DNA from: an uncultured Gemella sp.
GTDB lineage: Bacteria; Bacillota; Bacilli; Staphylococcales; Gemellaceae
Direction of reading: 5' to 3'
NCBI RefSeq assembly: GCF_900766305.1
Contig: NZ_CAAFUZ010000084.1
Span: forward strand, 1 to 27,951
Length of the DNA: 27,951 bases
Each line of letters opens with the position of its first letter. Position 1 is the first letter of the stretch. Positions 16,047 through 25,392 of the stretch are shown in pieces. The translations under genes were made by a program, and so were the position numbers. The notes under the pieces were generated by a model. It was not told the DNA's origin and ran no database searches. It saw only the letters and a program-made list of their open reading frames with translations.

Positions 16047-17232
16047 TTTGTTCACCTCTCATTTCATCCTTTAAAAGTCTTTCTGCATGATTGACTAACT
16101 CAACTTTATCAAATTCATTATAGTCATCTAAAAACTTAGAAGCCCTTGGATTAAGATATAAATCAGTCATTGCCGAATCAAAAAGTGACGCATCATCAAG
16201 TAATTCTGGTGAAAACTCTTTAACTATTGGCATTTCGTCATTTTGAACATATTGAAGATTTAAATCTTCAATAAAAACAAATTGATTTTCGTTTTCTTCG
16301 AACTCAGTAATCATTTCTTTTAATTGAATTAAATCTTGTGGTGCAATAATGTCTTCACTATTAATGCGTACGTTCAATCTATAAAATGATTTCCCTTCAG
16401 TTCTTACTTTATCTTTAAAAGATTGAATAACATCATAAAGTCCTTGTTTAGATGTATGATCAGTTTCAATTGTAGCTTCTTCAAATTTAATAAATTGAGT
16501 AGGATAAAATTGTGTAGTGAGTTTAAGATGATCACCTTCGACCAATAGACAACCTTTTTCTCCTAATTCATTGAAATGTCTTCCTTGGATATTACCTGGA
16601 TAGTTAATGACTGGCATGTCACTTAACTGTTCACGTTGGTGTATATGTCCTAATGCCCAGTAGTGGTATAAACGTTGATTTAAGTCTTCTAACCTAAATT
16701 CAGTATAACGGTCTTTCACCGAAGATTTACTATAAGTTCCATGTAATACACCAATATGTATGCCCTTCTGACCTTGACTTGATGGGTATGCGTCTATTTT
16801 ATTTTCATAACTCGCATCATTTTGATAGCTGAATCCATGAATATAAATTGTTTCTCCTGATTTAGTGATAGCTTGATATGTCTCTACTTGATTTGAAAAT
16901 ACGGATACGTTATTAGGCCACTGACTTGTTATTTTAGAAGTAAGAGGATCGTGGTTGCCATGGCAAATATAAACAAATATTTGTTCTTTTCTTAATCTTT
17001 CAAATTGTTCATTTAAAAAGACTTCAGCACGCAATGTACGATTCTCACTATCAAATAAATCACCTGCTATAATAATAAAATCGACTTCCTGTTTTAAAGC
17101 TAAGTCGACTATGTTTTTAAAACTTTCATATGCACTCTTTTGGACATCTTCAAAAATATTTGGACTAAGATAACTTTTAGATTTGAAAGGACTGTCCAAA
17201 TGCAAATCAGCACAGTGTATAAATTTAACCAT
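16036..17232 (-). CDS. yhaO: SbcD/Mre11-like metallophosphoesterase YhaO
   Basis: The 398-aa protein starts MVKFIHCADLHLDSPF. Calcineurin-like phosphoesterase motifs appear in order: DLH (Asp9, His11), IIAGDLFDSENR, YICHGNHDP, GVLHGTYS and WALGHIHQRE. These are the two-metal site of Mre11-type nucleases. The C-terminal third is the capping and partner-binding region. The ATG at 17232 is preceded by AAGGAGAATCAAACTT; an upstream start would add residues unlike the family. It is the first gene of the overlapping yhaO-yhaN-yhaM operon. Its likely role is endo- or exonuclease processing of DNA ends with YhaN. Confidence 0.93.
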   Translation of the reverse strand: MVKFIHCADLHLDSPFKSKSYLSPNIFEDVQKSAYESFKNIVDLALKQEVDFIIIAGDLFDSENRTLRAEVFLNEQFERLRKEQIFVYICHGNHDPLTSKITSQWPNNVSVFSNQVETYQAITKSGETIYIHGFSYQNDASYENKIDAYPSSQGQKGIHIGVLHGTYSKSSVKDRYTEFRLEDLNQRLYHYWALGHIHQREQLSDMPVINYPGNIQGRHFNELGEKGCLLVEGDHLKLTTQFYPTQFIKFEEATIETDHTSKQGLYDVIQSFKDKVRTEGKSFYRLNVRINSEDIIAPQDLIQLKEMITEFEENENQFVFIEDLNLQYVQNDEMPIVKEFSPELLDDASLFDSAMTDLYLNPRASKFLDDYNEFDKVELVNHAERLLKDEMRGEQNDN

Positions 17233-17444
17233 AAGTTTGATTCTCCTTAGAATATCTGCAAAGTTAATTGAAAAAATGTACAAGATTGTTTATACATTAA
17301 TGTGATGCATAAAGTATATAAACTAAAATTTTACAGTATGAATGATGAGAAATAACTTTACCTTATATTCTTTCATTTTACCATATCTGTTTGTTGACAG
17401 TCGATGAAGAATCCATGGATTTAAAAATAATAAAATATAAATAA

Positions 17445-17476
17445 GAAAGCCTGGAACAATTATTATGTCCCAGGCT
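17445..17476 (-). terminator. Terminator of yheA (AGCCTGGGAC-type hairpin)
   Basis: Stem AGCCTGGAAC (17448-17457) with GTCCCAGGCT (17467-17476) and a 9-base loop; the minus strand continues TTTCTTATTT. The sequence resembles the GCCTGGGACATAA hairpins that recur between staphylococcal genes. Confidence 0.75.
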
Positions 17477-17502
17477 CAATCAAAGTAGATATTGATTAAC
17501 TA

Positions 17503-17847
17503 TTAGTCAGCGTAAATTTCATCTAAAGGTTTTACGATGATTTGATTAATTTCTTGGAATACTTGGCTCATTTTTTGCTCAGCATTCATTAATTCAGAAA
17601 TATTTTCATCTTTTTCTATAGCTTGAGCTTGTTCTTGAGCTTTTTGTAAATCTTCTTCAGGAATTTCTTCCCCTTGCATTTGTTTTTGTTGGAAGCTCAT
17701 TTGAGTTTCACGGAATTCATCAAATAATTTTTTTGATTCTTCGTTTTCTTTTACTTTAGCAAATGCATCTTTAATAGCTTTATATTCATCACTATCTCTT
17801 AAAGCTTGTTCTAATTGATTTGCATAATCATATAAATTTACTGCCAT
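17503..17847 (-). CDS. yheA: YheA/YlbF-family small helical protein
   Basis: The 114-aa, acidic and glutamine-rich, all-helical protein begins [22 protein letters not shown], the signature of the UPF0342 (YheA/YmcA/YlbF) family. Family members form regulatory complexes; YlbF and YmcA control RNase Y in Bacillus, but YheA itself has no settled function. The ATG at 17847 follows AAAGGAG, while an upstream GTG overlaps that site. It lies directly downstream of yheB, as in Bacillus subtilis. Confidence 0.88.
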   Translation of the reverse strand: MAVNLYDYANQLEQALRDSDEYKAIKDAFAKVKENEESKKLFDEFRETQMSFQQKQMQGEEIPEEDLQKAQEQAQAIEKDENISELMNAEQKMSQVFQEINQIIVKPLDEIYAD

Positions 17848-17919
17848 AAGTCTTTGCACTCCTTTGAGTTAATTTGTGTTTTTAACCACTCACAGAATAC
17901 TTTAACATATCTGTCACCA

Positions 17920-19053
17920 TTAGACAAAGATTGCAATCACTCCTTGGAAAAATCCAATGATACCTCCTAATATAAACCCTAATGTCATGATTAATTTTAA
18001 TTCTTTGTTGGCAATATCAATAATTAGATTTTCAATATACTTTAAGTCAAATGTATTAATCTGTTCTTCAACTAATTGACGTAAATTAATCTTTTTCATA
18101 ATGTTTGTTAAATGTTTTGAAGTACCTTTAATAATAAAATCAGTCATACGTTTTGATGTATCATCTTCTAGGAATTGAATAAACTGCGGAACAACTTGTT
18201 TGATAGGTCTCTCTGTTTTATCTTTTAGATTTAAATAAGTTTTTAATTCATTAAGTACTAATTGACTATAATTTTTAAATTGTTGTTCTTTAATGATCTC
18301 ATCTAAGTTCTTATCTTTAAATGTTTCATACTCATCATTTAATACTTTAGTAATTATTTTTTGAGATTGAGGATGTTGAGTTAGTCTAATCAACTCATGT
18401 TGAATTCTGTCAGCAATGCTTTCTTTTGTCATAAACATTTGTAGTAAACCAATGATGCGTCCCTTTTCATTGAAAAATGTGTCTAACATTTCATAAATAT
18501 CACGTTCACCTTTTTCAGAACTTAAATAATTTCTAGCCCTTTCACATAGGAAGTCAGTAATATATTCTATTTGACCTTTACATTGATCAAAGAAAGACTG
18601 AGGTAATATTTCACTTAACTTTCTATATTTATTTGACTCATACCAAAAGTTTAGTTTATTTAGAAATTTAGTAGTCAATTTATAATCTACCAACTCATTA
18701 ACATCTATCCCTAAAAATCCAGCTATTTTTTTTATTGTCACATCATCATTTTTTAATTTACTTATTTGTTTATGGATTAATTGCTGTATCATATTTCTCG
18801 ATTGCGGTTGATTTAACTTCTGTCGAATTAGTTCTTCAGTAATAAGATGTTCCTCAATAACTTGTCCAATTTTTCTGGCGATTTCCTCACGACGTTTTGG
18901 GATCAAACCTGGTGTGAATGGAATACGAAACCTAAAAATATAATACGGTTTAAATGGATGAAATAACATTTTAATTGCAATCATATTAGTTACTCCACCA
19001 ATTATTGCTCCTAAAATTATCATAAAAACTACTAATAATATGGTATGCATCAT
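17920..19053 (-). CDS. yheB: DUF445 membrane protein YheB (UPF0754)
   Basis: The 377-aa protein has an N-terminal membrane helix (TILLVVFMIILGAIIGGVTN) running into IAIKMLFHPFKPYYIF and RIPFTPGLIPKRREEIARKI. A long, mostly helical cytosolic part follows, and then a C-terminal hydrophobic hairpin (LIMTLGFILGGIIGFFQGV). These are characteristic of DUF445/UPF0754. Two consecutive ATGs follow AAAGGGAG (19053 and 19050), and either could be used. It is adjacent to yheA in the same order as in Bacillus. The function is unknown; hydrophobic segments at both ends suggest membrane tethering of the helical middle. Confidence 0.9.
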   Translation of the reverse strand: MMHTILLVVFMIILGAIIGGVTNMIAIKMLFHPFKPYYIFRFRIPFTPGLIPKRREEIARKIGQVIEEHLITEELIRQKLNQPQSRNMIQQLIHKQISKLKNDDVTIKKIAGFLGIDVNELVDYKLTTKFLNKLNFWYESNKYRKLSEILPQSFFDQCKGQIEYITDFLCERARNYLSSEKGERDIYEMLDTFFNEKGRIIGLLQMFMTKESIADRIQHELIRLTQHPQSQKIITKVLNDEYETFKDKNLDEIIKEQQFKNYSQLVLNELKTYLNLKDKTERPIKQVVPQFIQFLEDDTSKRMTDFIIKGTSKHLTNIMKKINLRQLVEEQINTFDLKYIENLIIDIANKELKLIMTLGFILGGIIGFFQGVIAIFV

Positions 19054-19108
19054 ATAAACTCCCTTTAAATAGAAAATGTTTCAAAACTATTTCATTTTAC
19101 TCACTTAT

Positions 19109-19143
19109 AAAAAAACGATGAAACCAAAAAGTTGTCTCATCGT
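19109..19143 (-). terminator. Terminator of the Xre-type regulator gene
   Basis: Seven-base-pair stem ACGATGA (19115-19121) with TCATCGT (19137-19143) and a 15-base loop; seven T residues follow on the minus strand. Confidence 0.75.
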
Positions 19144-19231
19144 CTAACACTTATGCTCCTATATTTTTTATGATATTAGATCAAAGTGATTCAATCATAA
19201 AATGATTCTTCTATCACTTATGTATTTATGT

Positions 19232-19696
19232 TTATACGTGTATTAATTCTTCTTTAGCATTTCTATTGAAGTAAGTTTCAGCTTCCCTCATTTTTGAAGT
19301 ACCAAAGATTGGCTGTTTTTCATTATTGAGAACACGATAAATGTTACTTACTTTATTACTTTGTAAAATGAAACCATTACGTGTATCAATAGTATTCCAG
19401 TAAATATCACTTGTTGTTGAGTGATTTGGATAAGCACAATGGTTTCTAGAAATTGTTTGTACAATTTCGAGCGGATCACAACCGAATGTACTATTTAATA
19501 CATCTGAATCTCTGAATAAAGCACAAATTGATACGCATGTAGTCCAGTTTGGTAGAACTCTTTCTTTTTCAATTTGAACCAATGTTTTTTTGGAAAGTCC
19601 AATGGTTTGTGCCATTGTATCTTGAGTATAGCCTGCTTCTATACGGACCATCTTAAATTTTGTTTGAATTAAATCTGTGAAACTCTGTCTATCCAT
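19232..19696 (-). CDS. Xre/Cro-type helix-turn-helix regulator
   Basis: The 154-aa protein has an N-terminal HTH at about residues 9-60, with recognition region TQDTMAQTIGLSKKTLVQIE. The C-terminal domain (residues 70-154) includes two cysteines in FGCDPL and NHCAYPN, and motifs such as SDIYWNTIDTRNGFILQSNK that I do not recognise. The gene lies between yheB and airR on the same strand, but has its own terminator and a 270-base gap upstream, so it is probably transcribed alone. An 8-bp dyad, CAAGAAAT...ATTTCTTG (19740-19768), lies 44-72 bases upstream of the start codon and could be its operator. Its target genes are unknown. Confidence 0.8.
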   Translation of the reverse strand: MDRQSFTDLIQTKFKMVRIEAGYTQDTMAQTIGLSKKTLVQIEKERVLPNWTTCVSICALFRDSDVLNSTFGCDPLEIVQTISRNHCAYPNHSTTSDIYWNTIDTRNGFILQSNKVSNIYRVLNNEKQPIFGTSKMREAETYFNRNAKEELIHV

Positions 19697-19739
19697 TCTA
19701 TTTATCTACCTTTCTCATTGGAAATATTTTATCCGGACA

Positions 19740-19768
19740 CAAGAAATTGCAATAATACACATTTCTTG
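19740..19768. promoter_or_regulatory. Candidate operator dyad upstream of the Xre-type regulator
   Basis: CAAGAAAT (19740-19747) and ATTTCTTG (19761-19768) are perfect inverted repeats with centres 21 bases apart, about two helical turns. The position upstream of a regulator gene suggests autoregulation. Confidence 0.4.
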
Positions 19769-19966
19769 AAACACAAATTACATCTTAATATATTTTCAAT
19801 AAAAATAAAAGAGTAAATACGTTTTTGAGTCTATTTTTATAATAGGCATAATTATCAAAATAATTAGACAGTGATATTAATCTACAAGCAGAAATTTAAT
19901 TGCTGTAAGTGCTATTGGCTAAAACTCAACTTAACACAATTACACTCATAAAAATCAATGTAATTT

Positions 19967-20590
19967 TTAAATCAATTTATTTTCCATTGCATAAATAGCG
20001 GCTTGAGTTCTATCGGAGACTTCTAGTTTGCTAAAAATATGACTCACATGTGTTTTTACTGTCTTTTCTGATACAAACAATGCTCTTGCAATTTCTTTAT
20101 TTGTTTTACCTTTAACCATTTCCTTAAGCACTTCTTTTTCACGTTTAGATAACTTATTCGTATAATGCGGTTTTTTTGATACGGCCTTAATCACGCTTTT
20201 AGCTTGAGGATGTATGATACGTTCACCTTGCAAAACTTTATGAATTGTCTCAATTAACTTTTGAGGTTCAACATCTTTCATTTCATACCCATCAGCTCCT
20301 TTATCAATAGCTGAAATAACATGTTCATCATCTACATAGCTCGTAAGTACTAATACTTTGATTTCAGGATATTGTTGTTTGAGTATTTCAGTAATTTCTA
20401 TACCATTCATCTCTGGCATTACTAAGTCTAAAAGCACGATGTCCGGTCTTTCATTGTTTTTTAAATAAGATAAAAATGTTGCGCCATCTTTAAAACCCTT
20501 TAAAACTGATAAATCATCTACAGTTGATAATAAAAACTCTAAACCTTGCCTTACAATATAGTGATCATCGACGAGAATGACTTTATGCAT
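19967..20590 (-). CDS. airR: Response regulator AirR (YhcR), NarL/LuxR type
   Basis: The 207-aa protein has an N-terminal receiver domain with acidic pocket Asp8/Asp9, phospho-acceptor Asp55 in [13 protein letters not shown], and the conserved switch threonine/lysine region VLTSY. The C-terminal LuxR-type HTH is at about residues 142-204 ([21 protein letters not shown]). It overlaps airS by 8 bases (ATGCATAA), so the two are translated together. In S. aureus AirSR (YhcSR) responds to oxygen/redox state and controls anaerobic respiration and cell-wall genes. The assignment rests on domain type, the cysteine-bearing sensor partner and gene neighbourhood. Confidence 0.88.
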   Translation of the reverse strand: MHKVILVDDHYIVRQGLEFLLSTVDDLSVLKGFKDGATFLSYLKNNERPDIVLLDLVMPEMNGIEITEILKQQYPEIKVLVLTSYVDDEHVISAIDKGADGYEMKDVEPQKLIETIHKVLQGERIIHPQAKSVIKAVSKKPHYTNKLSKREKEVLKEMVKGKTNKEIARALFVSEKTVKTHVSHIFSKLEVSDRTQAAIYAMENKLI

Positions 20591-21716
20591 AAGGATGCTC
20601 CTTTAACTTCAATGGAATTTTAATATAAATCCGAGTGCCCTGATTTATTTTTGATTCTATAGTAACTTTACCGTTCAAATACTGTGTACGTTGCTTTATG
20701 TTTTTTAAACCATTAAATAAAAACGTATTAATTGATTGCGTGTCAAAACCTTGACCGTTATCTCTAATATCTACCTCAAGATAATCAACATTTTGTGATA
20801 AATCAAGATAAACTTTGTTAGTTTTAGCGTGCTTAATAACATTATTCATTGCTTCCTGAATAATTCTGTATACATTTTCTTCGATATCATTAGATAAATC
20901 TATTAGTCCATTAATAGTAACTTTCAAATCTAATCCTAACATTTTACTATAATAGTGTAATGCATGAATTAAGCCTTGTTCTAATCCAACTGGTTTTAGT
21001 TGCCAAATCAGTGCTCTCATTTCATTTACTGCATTTTGACTTGTTTCCTCAATAGTCTTAAAAGCTCTTTGCGCTTGCTCGTCAGTAGTTATCCCTTTTG
21101 CAGCGTGAGCCGTTAATTTTAAAGAAAATAACATTTGATTTACTGAATCATGTAAGTCTCTAGCTAGTCGATTACGTTCATTAATTTTGGCATTTTCTTT
21201 TTCTTTATTAGTTAGCTGAATTCTCTTTATAGCTGAACCAATTTGAAATGCTACAGATTCTAATAGTTCTAAGTCTTCTTCACTATAATGTTCTTTGTTA
21301 GGAGATGCTACGTTAAGCAAACCGAATCTTTCGCTCCCAGACTGCAATGGAACAGTAGCATGATGAGTAATATGATTCGTTTCTTTATCATAAGCATGAT
21401 TAGCTAAATTGATTCTAGAACAATTTATTATATTAGAAGCTTTAGTTAATTTATGATTTTGATATGCTTGCACACACCAACAAGAACCATTTGTCAAATA
21501 GTAACAATGGTTTTTAGATAAAGCTTCAGGTAAATCTACAGAGGAAACTAAATCATGGTGCCCCTCTTCATCAATATAGAAAATCCAACCAGTTGAAAAG
21601 TCGCTCCCATTTATAAGTAAACGCAAAGCTCCTTGCATCATGCTATATATTTCAGTTTCTTCATTTAGAAATTCGGCTATTTCCTTAAGTAATGCAAGTC
21701 TAGTTGGTTTCTCCAT
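20583..21716 (-). CDS. airS: Sensor histidine kinase AirS (YhcS), GAF domain with Cys cluster
   Basis: The 377-aa cytosolic kinase has no membrane segment. The N-terminal GAF-type sensor domain (about 20-165) carries four cysteines at 71, 79, 81 and 99 ([12 protein letters not shown] and IINCSR), fitting the Fe-S cluster reported for S. aureus AirS. The HisKA_3 phosphorylation site is His189 in [13 protein letters not shown]. The ATPase domain follows, with N-box [11 protein letters not shown]1 box DNGQGFD and a final glycine-rich [12 protein letters not shown]. The start ATG follows GAGGGGATAAA. It is the first gene of airS-airR and diverges from the rluD-like gene. Confidence 0.9.
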   Translation of the reverse strand: MEKPTRLALLKEIAEFLNEETEIYSMMQGALRLLINGSDFSTGWIFYIDEEGHHDLVSSVDLPEALSKNHCYYLTNGSCWCVQAYQNHKLTKASNIINCSRINLANHAYDKETNHITHHATVPLQSGSERFGLLNVASPNKEHYSEEDLELLESVAFQIGSAIKRIQLTNKEKENAKINERNRLARDLHDSVNQMLFSLKLTAHAAKGITTDEQAQRAFKTIEETSQNAVNEMRALIWQLKPVGLEQGLIHALHYYSKMLGLDLKVTINGLIDLSNDIEENVYRIIQEAMNNVIKHAKTNKVYLDLSQNVDYLEVDIRDNGQGFDTQSINTFLFNGLKNIKQRTQYLNGKVTIESKINQGTRIYIKIPLKLKEHPYA

Positions 21717-21874
21717 TTTATCCCCTCAAATTTAGCATTTTATCATTATTATACATCTCATTCTTTGTTTTTAAAAACTCACAATGTCGATGTTATTAAA
21801 ACTTTCAAAATAAAACAAGTTATAGAGTCGTGCAAATATATGATATGATAGAACTGAGTTTATAGGAGGAAAAA

Positions 21875-22699
21875 ATGAAATTTACAATACCTAAACAATT
21901 TAACGATTATACATTGAGAGAGATTTTCCAATATTTAAAATTACCTAAAAAAGACTTACATCAACTGAATATGTCTAAAGAAATTTTAATTAATAAAGAG
22001 TACGGTACATTATTAAATAATGTTAAAACTGGTGATCATGTTGAGATACCAACCCCTAATGAAGTAAGTAATTATTTACCAAGTTATCGATATGCTCAAA
22101 TTTATTACGAGGATGATGACTTGGCCATTGTCATGAAACCAAAAGGTGTTAAAACGCATCCCAATGATTTAAAAGAGAGCAACACACTTATGAACCATGT
22201 GATTTACACTGTTGATAGTGAATATGTTGAGCCCATACATCGACTAGATCAAGAAACAGTAGGTTTATTGATAGTTGCTAAAAATCCGCTTATGAAAAAA
22301 ATCTTAGACCGAATGTTAGAATATAATGAAATTACGCGTATATATAAAGCAAATGTCAAAGCGTTGTTACCTATTAAGCCACAAACGATAGATATGCCTA
22401 TTGGTAAAGATAAATTTCATTCAAACAAACGAAGAATTTCCAACACAGGTCAACGTGCAATCACTCACATTATTAACTCTAAAATGATTAAAGAAGGTGT
22501 ATGTCAACTCGACATTAAACTAGATACAGGTCGAACACACCAAATTCGTGTGCACCTTGCTGAGATTGGCCATCCAGTTATTGGGGATCCACTTTATGGA
22601 ACTTCAACATTACGACAATTAGAGCTAAATAGTCATCAAATTGAATTTACTCATCCACTGACTCAAGAAATTATTTCTGTAAGTCTAGATGATAAATAG
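21875..22699 (+). CDS. RluA-family pseudouridine synthase
   Basis: The 274-aa enzyme converts uridine to pseudouridine in rRNA or tRNA. The active-site motif IHRLDQETVGLLIVAKN places the catalytic Asp at residue 125. Other family blocks are RIYKANV, the downstream GRTHQIRVHLAEIGHPVIGDPLYG, and an N-terminal S4-like segment (KKDLHQLNMSKEILINKEY) that is shorter than in RluD. The target position cannot be read from sequence. The ATG follows AGGAGGAAAAA. It is divergent from airS and convergent with fumC. An extended -10 (TGaTATGAT, 21842-21849) lies 26 bases upstream of the start codon. Confidence 0.9.
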   Translation: MKFTIPKQFNDYTLREIFQYLKLPKKDLHQLNMSKEILINKEYGTLLNNVKTGDHVEIPTPNEVSNYLPSYRYAQIYYEDDDLAIVMKPKGVKTHPNDLKESNTLMNHVIYTVDSEYVEPIHRLDQETVGLLIVAKNPLMKKILDRMLEYNEITRIYKANVKALLPIKPQTIDMPIGKDKFHSNKRRISNTGQRAITHIINSKMIKEGVCQLDIKLDTGRTHQIRVHLAEIGHPVIGDPLYGTSTLRQLELNSHQIEFTHPLTQEIISVSLDDK

Positions 22700-23059
22700 C
22701 AATATGTCGATGTTATCATTAACATTAAGTTAAATATCGAATTAAAAACTATATTATTTTAACTATTAATTAATGAAATAGGACAGAATGTTTTATTAAA
22801 AAAGTCAACATAACACCTAATTTCATCTTTCTCATTGCCAAACTACTAATATAGAGGCTGGGGCATAATTCCTAGCAAAATAGCCAGTAAATGAGTTTTT
22901 TATAAATTCATTTACTGGCTTGTTTATTTACAATAATTCGTATTGTTGGGTCGCTTTCTTAGGGGACAGCTTCAGCTTGTAGTCTTCAGCTTGTCCTGTT
23001 CCCTCAAGAGTCTCGCCAAAATACTTTGTTTTTATATGCAATTTTTATAATCTAGAAAA
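22700..23059. other. 360-base intergenic region between the pseudouridine synthase gene and fumC
   Basis: The genes on either side converge. The right half is a staphylococcal-type intergenic repeat element (listed separately). The left half (22700-22850) is AT-rich, and I see no gene in it. Confidence 0.6.
22853..23018. repeat. Staphylococcal intergenic repeat element with two hairpins
   Basis: The element starts with GAGGCTGGGGCATAATTCC, a motif common between staphylococcal genes. It contains a perfect 13-bp inverted repeat (AGCCAGTAAATGA at 22882-22894, TCATTTACTGGCT at 22908-22920). A second stem follows (AGGGGACAG at 22961-22969 with CTGTTCCCT at 22996-23004) whose loop holds an 11-bp direct repeat, CTTCAGCTTGT, at 22970 and 22984. 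The hairpins could serve as transcript ends for the two convergent genes. Boundaries are approximate. Confidence 0.65.
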
Positions 23060-24445
23060 TCAATGTGGGTCTACCATATCTTCTGGTTTTATCCACTCTT
23101 CAAATTGTGATTCAGTTACATATCCACTTTCTATTGCAGATTCTTTTAAAGTAAGTCCTTCTTTGTGTGCCTTTTTAGCTATTTGAGCTGCTTTCTCATA
23201 TCCAATATGAGGGTTCAGTGCCGTAACTAGCATTAATGATTGATTTAAATAATTATTAATATTTTCTTCTATCGGTTGAATACCAATTGCACAGTTTTTA
23301 TTAAAGGTATTCATTCCATCTGCTAATAAGTAAATAGATTGTAAAGTGTTATGCATAATTACCGGTTTAAATACATTTAGTTCAAAATTACCTTGAGAAC
23401 TTGCGATACCTACCGTCGTATCATTCCCCATGACTTGTACTGCTACCATAGTTAACATTTCACATTGTGTTGGATTTACTTTTCCTGGCATAATAGAAGA
23501 TCCAGGTTCATTTTCTGGAATTGAAATCTCAGCAAGACCTGCACGCGGTCCAGAGGCTAGCCATCTAATATCATTTGCAATTTTCATTAAATCTGTCGCT
23601 AGCGCTTTTAATGTTCCATGTAATTGTACAATTTCATCATGAGAAGTTAAAGCATGAAATTTGTTTTCAGATGATACGAAAGCATACCCTGTGTTTTGGG
23701 AAATATATTTGGCTACTTTATGACCAAATTCTGGATGAGCATTAATTCCCGTTCCTACTGCAGTTCCACCAATTGCTAAATTTAAAATATGCTTTTTTGA
23801 TTCTGATAGTAATTGCTCACATTTTTCTAACATATAGCGCCAACCACTTATCTCTTGACCTAGTTTAATAGGCGTTGCATCTTGCAAATGTGTGCGTCCA
23901 ATTTTAATGATTGATTGATATTGGTCTTCTTTTTCTTTAAAAGTTTGACGTAAATGGTTAAGTGCTGGCTCTAACTTAGTTTCAACTTCATGGAACAATG
24001 CGACATGCATAGCTGTAGGAAATGTATCATTTGAACTTTGAGATTTATTTACATCATCATTTGGATGGATAGTTTCCTTACTTCCATGTTTCTTAAGGTA
24101 TTCATTAGCTACATAGCTTACGACTTCATTTACATTCATATTGCTTTGAGTACCACTACCTGTTTGCCAAATCACAAGTGGAAAATGATTATCTAGTTCT
24201 CCATTTAAAATACGATCACAAGCATAAACGATGGCGTTCTTTTTTTCATCACTCAATTTTCCTAATTCATGATTTGCTAAGGCTGCACCTCTTTTTAGTT
24301 GAGCAAATCCGTAAATGACTTGTATAGGCATATGCTCTTTGCCGACTGGAAAATTTCGTTTACTTCTTTCAGTCTGTGCACCCCAATATTTGTCTTCTGG
24401 TACTTCAATTTCTCCAAATGTATCATGTTCAATTCTGACTGACAT
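23060..24445 (-). CDS. fumC: Fumarate hydratase class II
   Basis: The 461-aa cytosolic TCA-cycle enzyme interconverts fumarate and L-malate without an Fe-S cluster. Family motifs are present: [14 protein letters not shown] (95-108), [14 protein letters not shown] (127-140), [10 protein letters not shown] with His186, and the signature [11 protein letters not shown] (315-325) carrying the catalytic serine. The ATG follows GGGGGAGCGATATAA. It appears monocistronic, with its own promoter upstream. Confidence 0.97.
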   Translation of the reverse strand: MSVRIEHDTFGEIEVPEDKYWGAQTERSKRNFPVGKEHMPIQVIYGFAQLKRGAALANHELGKLSDEKKNAIVYACDRILNGELDNHFPLVIWQTGSGTQSNMNVNEVVSYVANEYLKKHGSKETIHPNDDVNKSQSSNDTFPTAMHVALFHEVETKLEPALNHLRQTFKEKEDQYQSIIKIGRTHLQDATPIKLGQEISGWRYMLEKCEQLLSESKKHILNLAIGGTAVGTGINAHPEFGHKVAKYISQNTGYAFVSSENKFHALTSHDEIVQLHGTLKALATDLMKIANDIRWLASGPRAGLAEISIPENEPGSSIMPGKVNPTQCEMLTMVAVQVMGNDTTVGIASSQGNFELNVFKPVIMHNTLQSIYLLADGMNTFNKNCAIGIQPIEENINNYLNQSLMLVTALNPHIGYEKAAQIAKKAHKEGLTLKESAIESGYVTESQFEEWIKPEDMVDPH

Positions 24446-24481
24446 TTATATCGCTCCCCCTATTGTTCTTTGTTTAATTGT

Positions 24482-24511
24482 AGTATAGCACTATTTAAAT
24501 TGTATGAGCAA
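24482..24511 (-). promoter_or_regulatory. Promoter of fumC
   Basis: Minus-strand TTGCTC (24511-24506), 18-base spacer, TATACT (24487-24482), 37 bases upstream of the start codon. Confidence 0.6.
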
Positions 24512-24559
24512 TGTTGAAATAAACCGTTTACATTTAAAAGAAAATTTTTCCTATTAAAA

Positions 24560-24606
24560 TAAAAATGAGTCCTAAATGATTTTTTTCATGTTCATTTATG
24601 ACTCAT
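24560..24606 (-). terminator. Terminator of the 134-aa membrane protein gene
   Basis: Fifteen-base-pair stem with one mismatch: ATGAGTCCTAAATGA (24565-24579) and TCATTTATGACTCAT (24592-24606). The minus strand continues into TTTTTATTTT. Confidence 0.8.
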
Positions 24607-24629
24607 ATATTAAATTATTTCTTACTTAT

Positions 24630-25034
24630 TTAATTCTTAGATTGTTGATATTTTGCTTTAGTAGCCTGAACAATAGCAATTGCAGTTAAAACAAATAGTA
24701 TCACGCCTATAGTGAGAGTAACAGGACTTATACTTACTAAAACACCTAAAAATCCTGGTAATTCATTATAAAAATCATCCAAGGTGTATGTCAAAACTCC
24801 CGTTATTAATAGACAACAAATCACACTGATCACCACACCAGACTGATTACTTTTTATAAATGTATGTACATTGACATTATCAATAAGACCTTTTGATAAA
24901 TTAAGCTGAAGTTGTACAATTTTGAACAGTAGTGGCAAGTATAAAGCGCCTAAAGCAAGTGGAAAACCTTTTATAGATATCAAACTCACTATAACAGTAA
25001 CTATGACAAAGTGAATCCAGTATTTTCTTAACAT
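24630..25034 (-). CDS. Small integral membrane protein, function unknown
   Basis: The 134-aa protein has four hydrophobic segments: IHFVIVTVIVSLISI, FPLALGALYLPLLFKIV, GVVISVICCLLITGVLTY, and the long VSISPVTLTIGVILFVLTAIAIV. It ends in a basic tail (QATKAKYQQSKN). I do not recognise a family. It is flanked by its own terminator downstream and by the bidirectional hairpin at 25136 upstream, so it is probably a single-gene unit. The start ATG follows AAGGAGATTAATTAA. Confidence 0.7.
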   Translation of the reverse strand: MLRKYWIHFVIVTVIVSLISIKGFPLALGALYLPLLFKIVQLQLNLSKGLIDNVNVHTFIKSNQSGVVISVICCLLITGVLTYTLDDFYNELPGFLGVLVSISPVTLTIGVILFVLTAIAIVQATKAKYQQSKN

Positions 25035-25135
25035 TTAATTAATCTCCTTGTGTTAATGACTGTAAGTATCATATCATAACCAATCAAAAGGAGTGAATAT
25101 TTTTACAACAAATCATGTGAAAGATAATACAATGC

Positions 25136-25178
25136 AAAAATCCAATAACTTAACATACTGATAAGTTACTGGATTTTT
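25136..25178. terminator. Bidirectional terminator hairpin
   Basis: AATCCAATAACTTA (25139-25152) pairs with TAAGTTACTGGATT (25162-25175), with one G-U type mismatch. T-runs follow on both strands. On the minus strand it ends the gene at 25190. Confidence 0.8.
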
Positions 25179-25189
25179 ATGAAATCTAT

Positions 25190-25369
25190 TTACTGTTTTT
25201 TTAAATCTGAACGAACTTCGTTATCATGAGATTGATTTAATTTTTCTTCATCATTTTCCTGTGAAATCTGTTCCATTTCTTTTCCTAATTCTTTTAAATC
25301 ATCTAAGTCGGTAACCATAGCATTTTCTTCTTCATGATAATTTAATTTGGAATCTTTTTTGTTCGCCAT
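25190..25369 (-). CDS. Small acidic hydrophilic protein, function unknown
   Basis: The 59-aa product begins MANKKDSKLNYHEEENAMVTD and is rich in Glu, Asp, Lys and Gln, with no membrane segment; it is probably disordered or helical. Two adjacent ATGs (25372, 25369) follow GAGGGATAA. I prefer the second for its spacing. It lies 23 bases downstream of the NagB-like gene on the same strand and upstream of a strong terminator, so the two are probably one transcript. I do not recognise a characterised family. Confidence 0.65.
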   Translation of the reverse strand: MANKKDSKLNYHEEENAMVTDLDDLKELGKEMEQISQENDEEKLNQSHDNEVRSDLKKQ

Positions 25370-25392
25370 CATTTATCCCTCACAAACTTATT

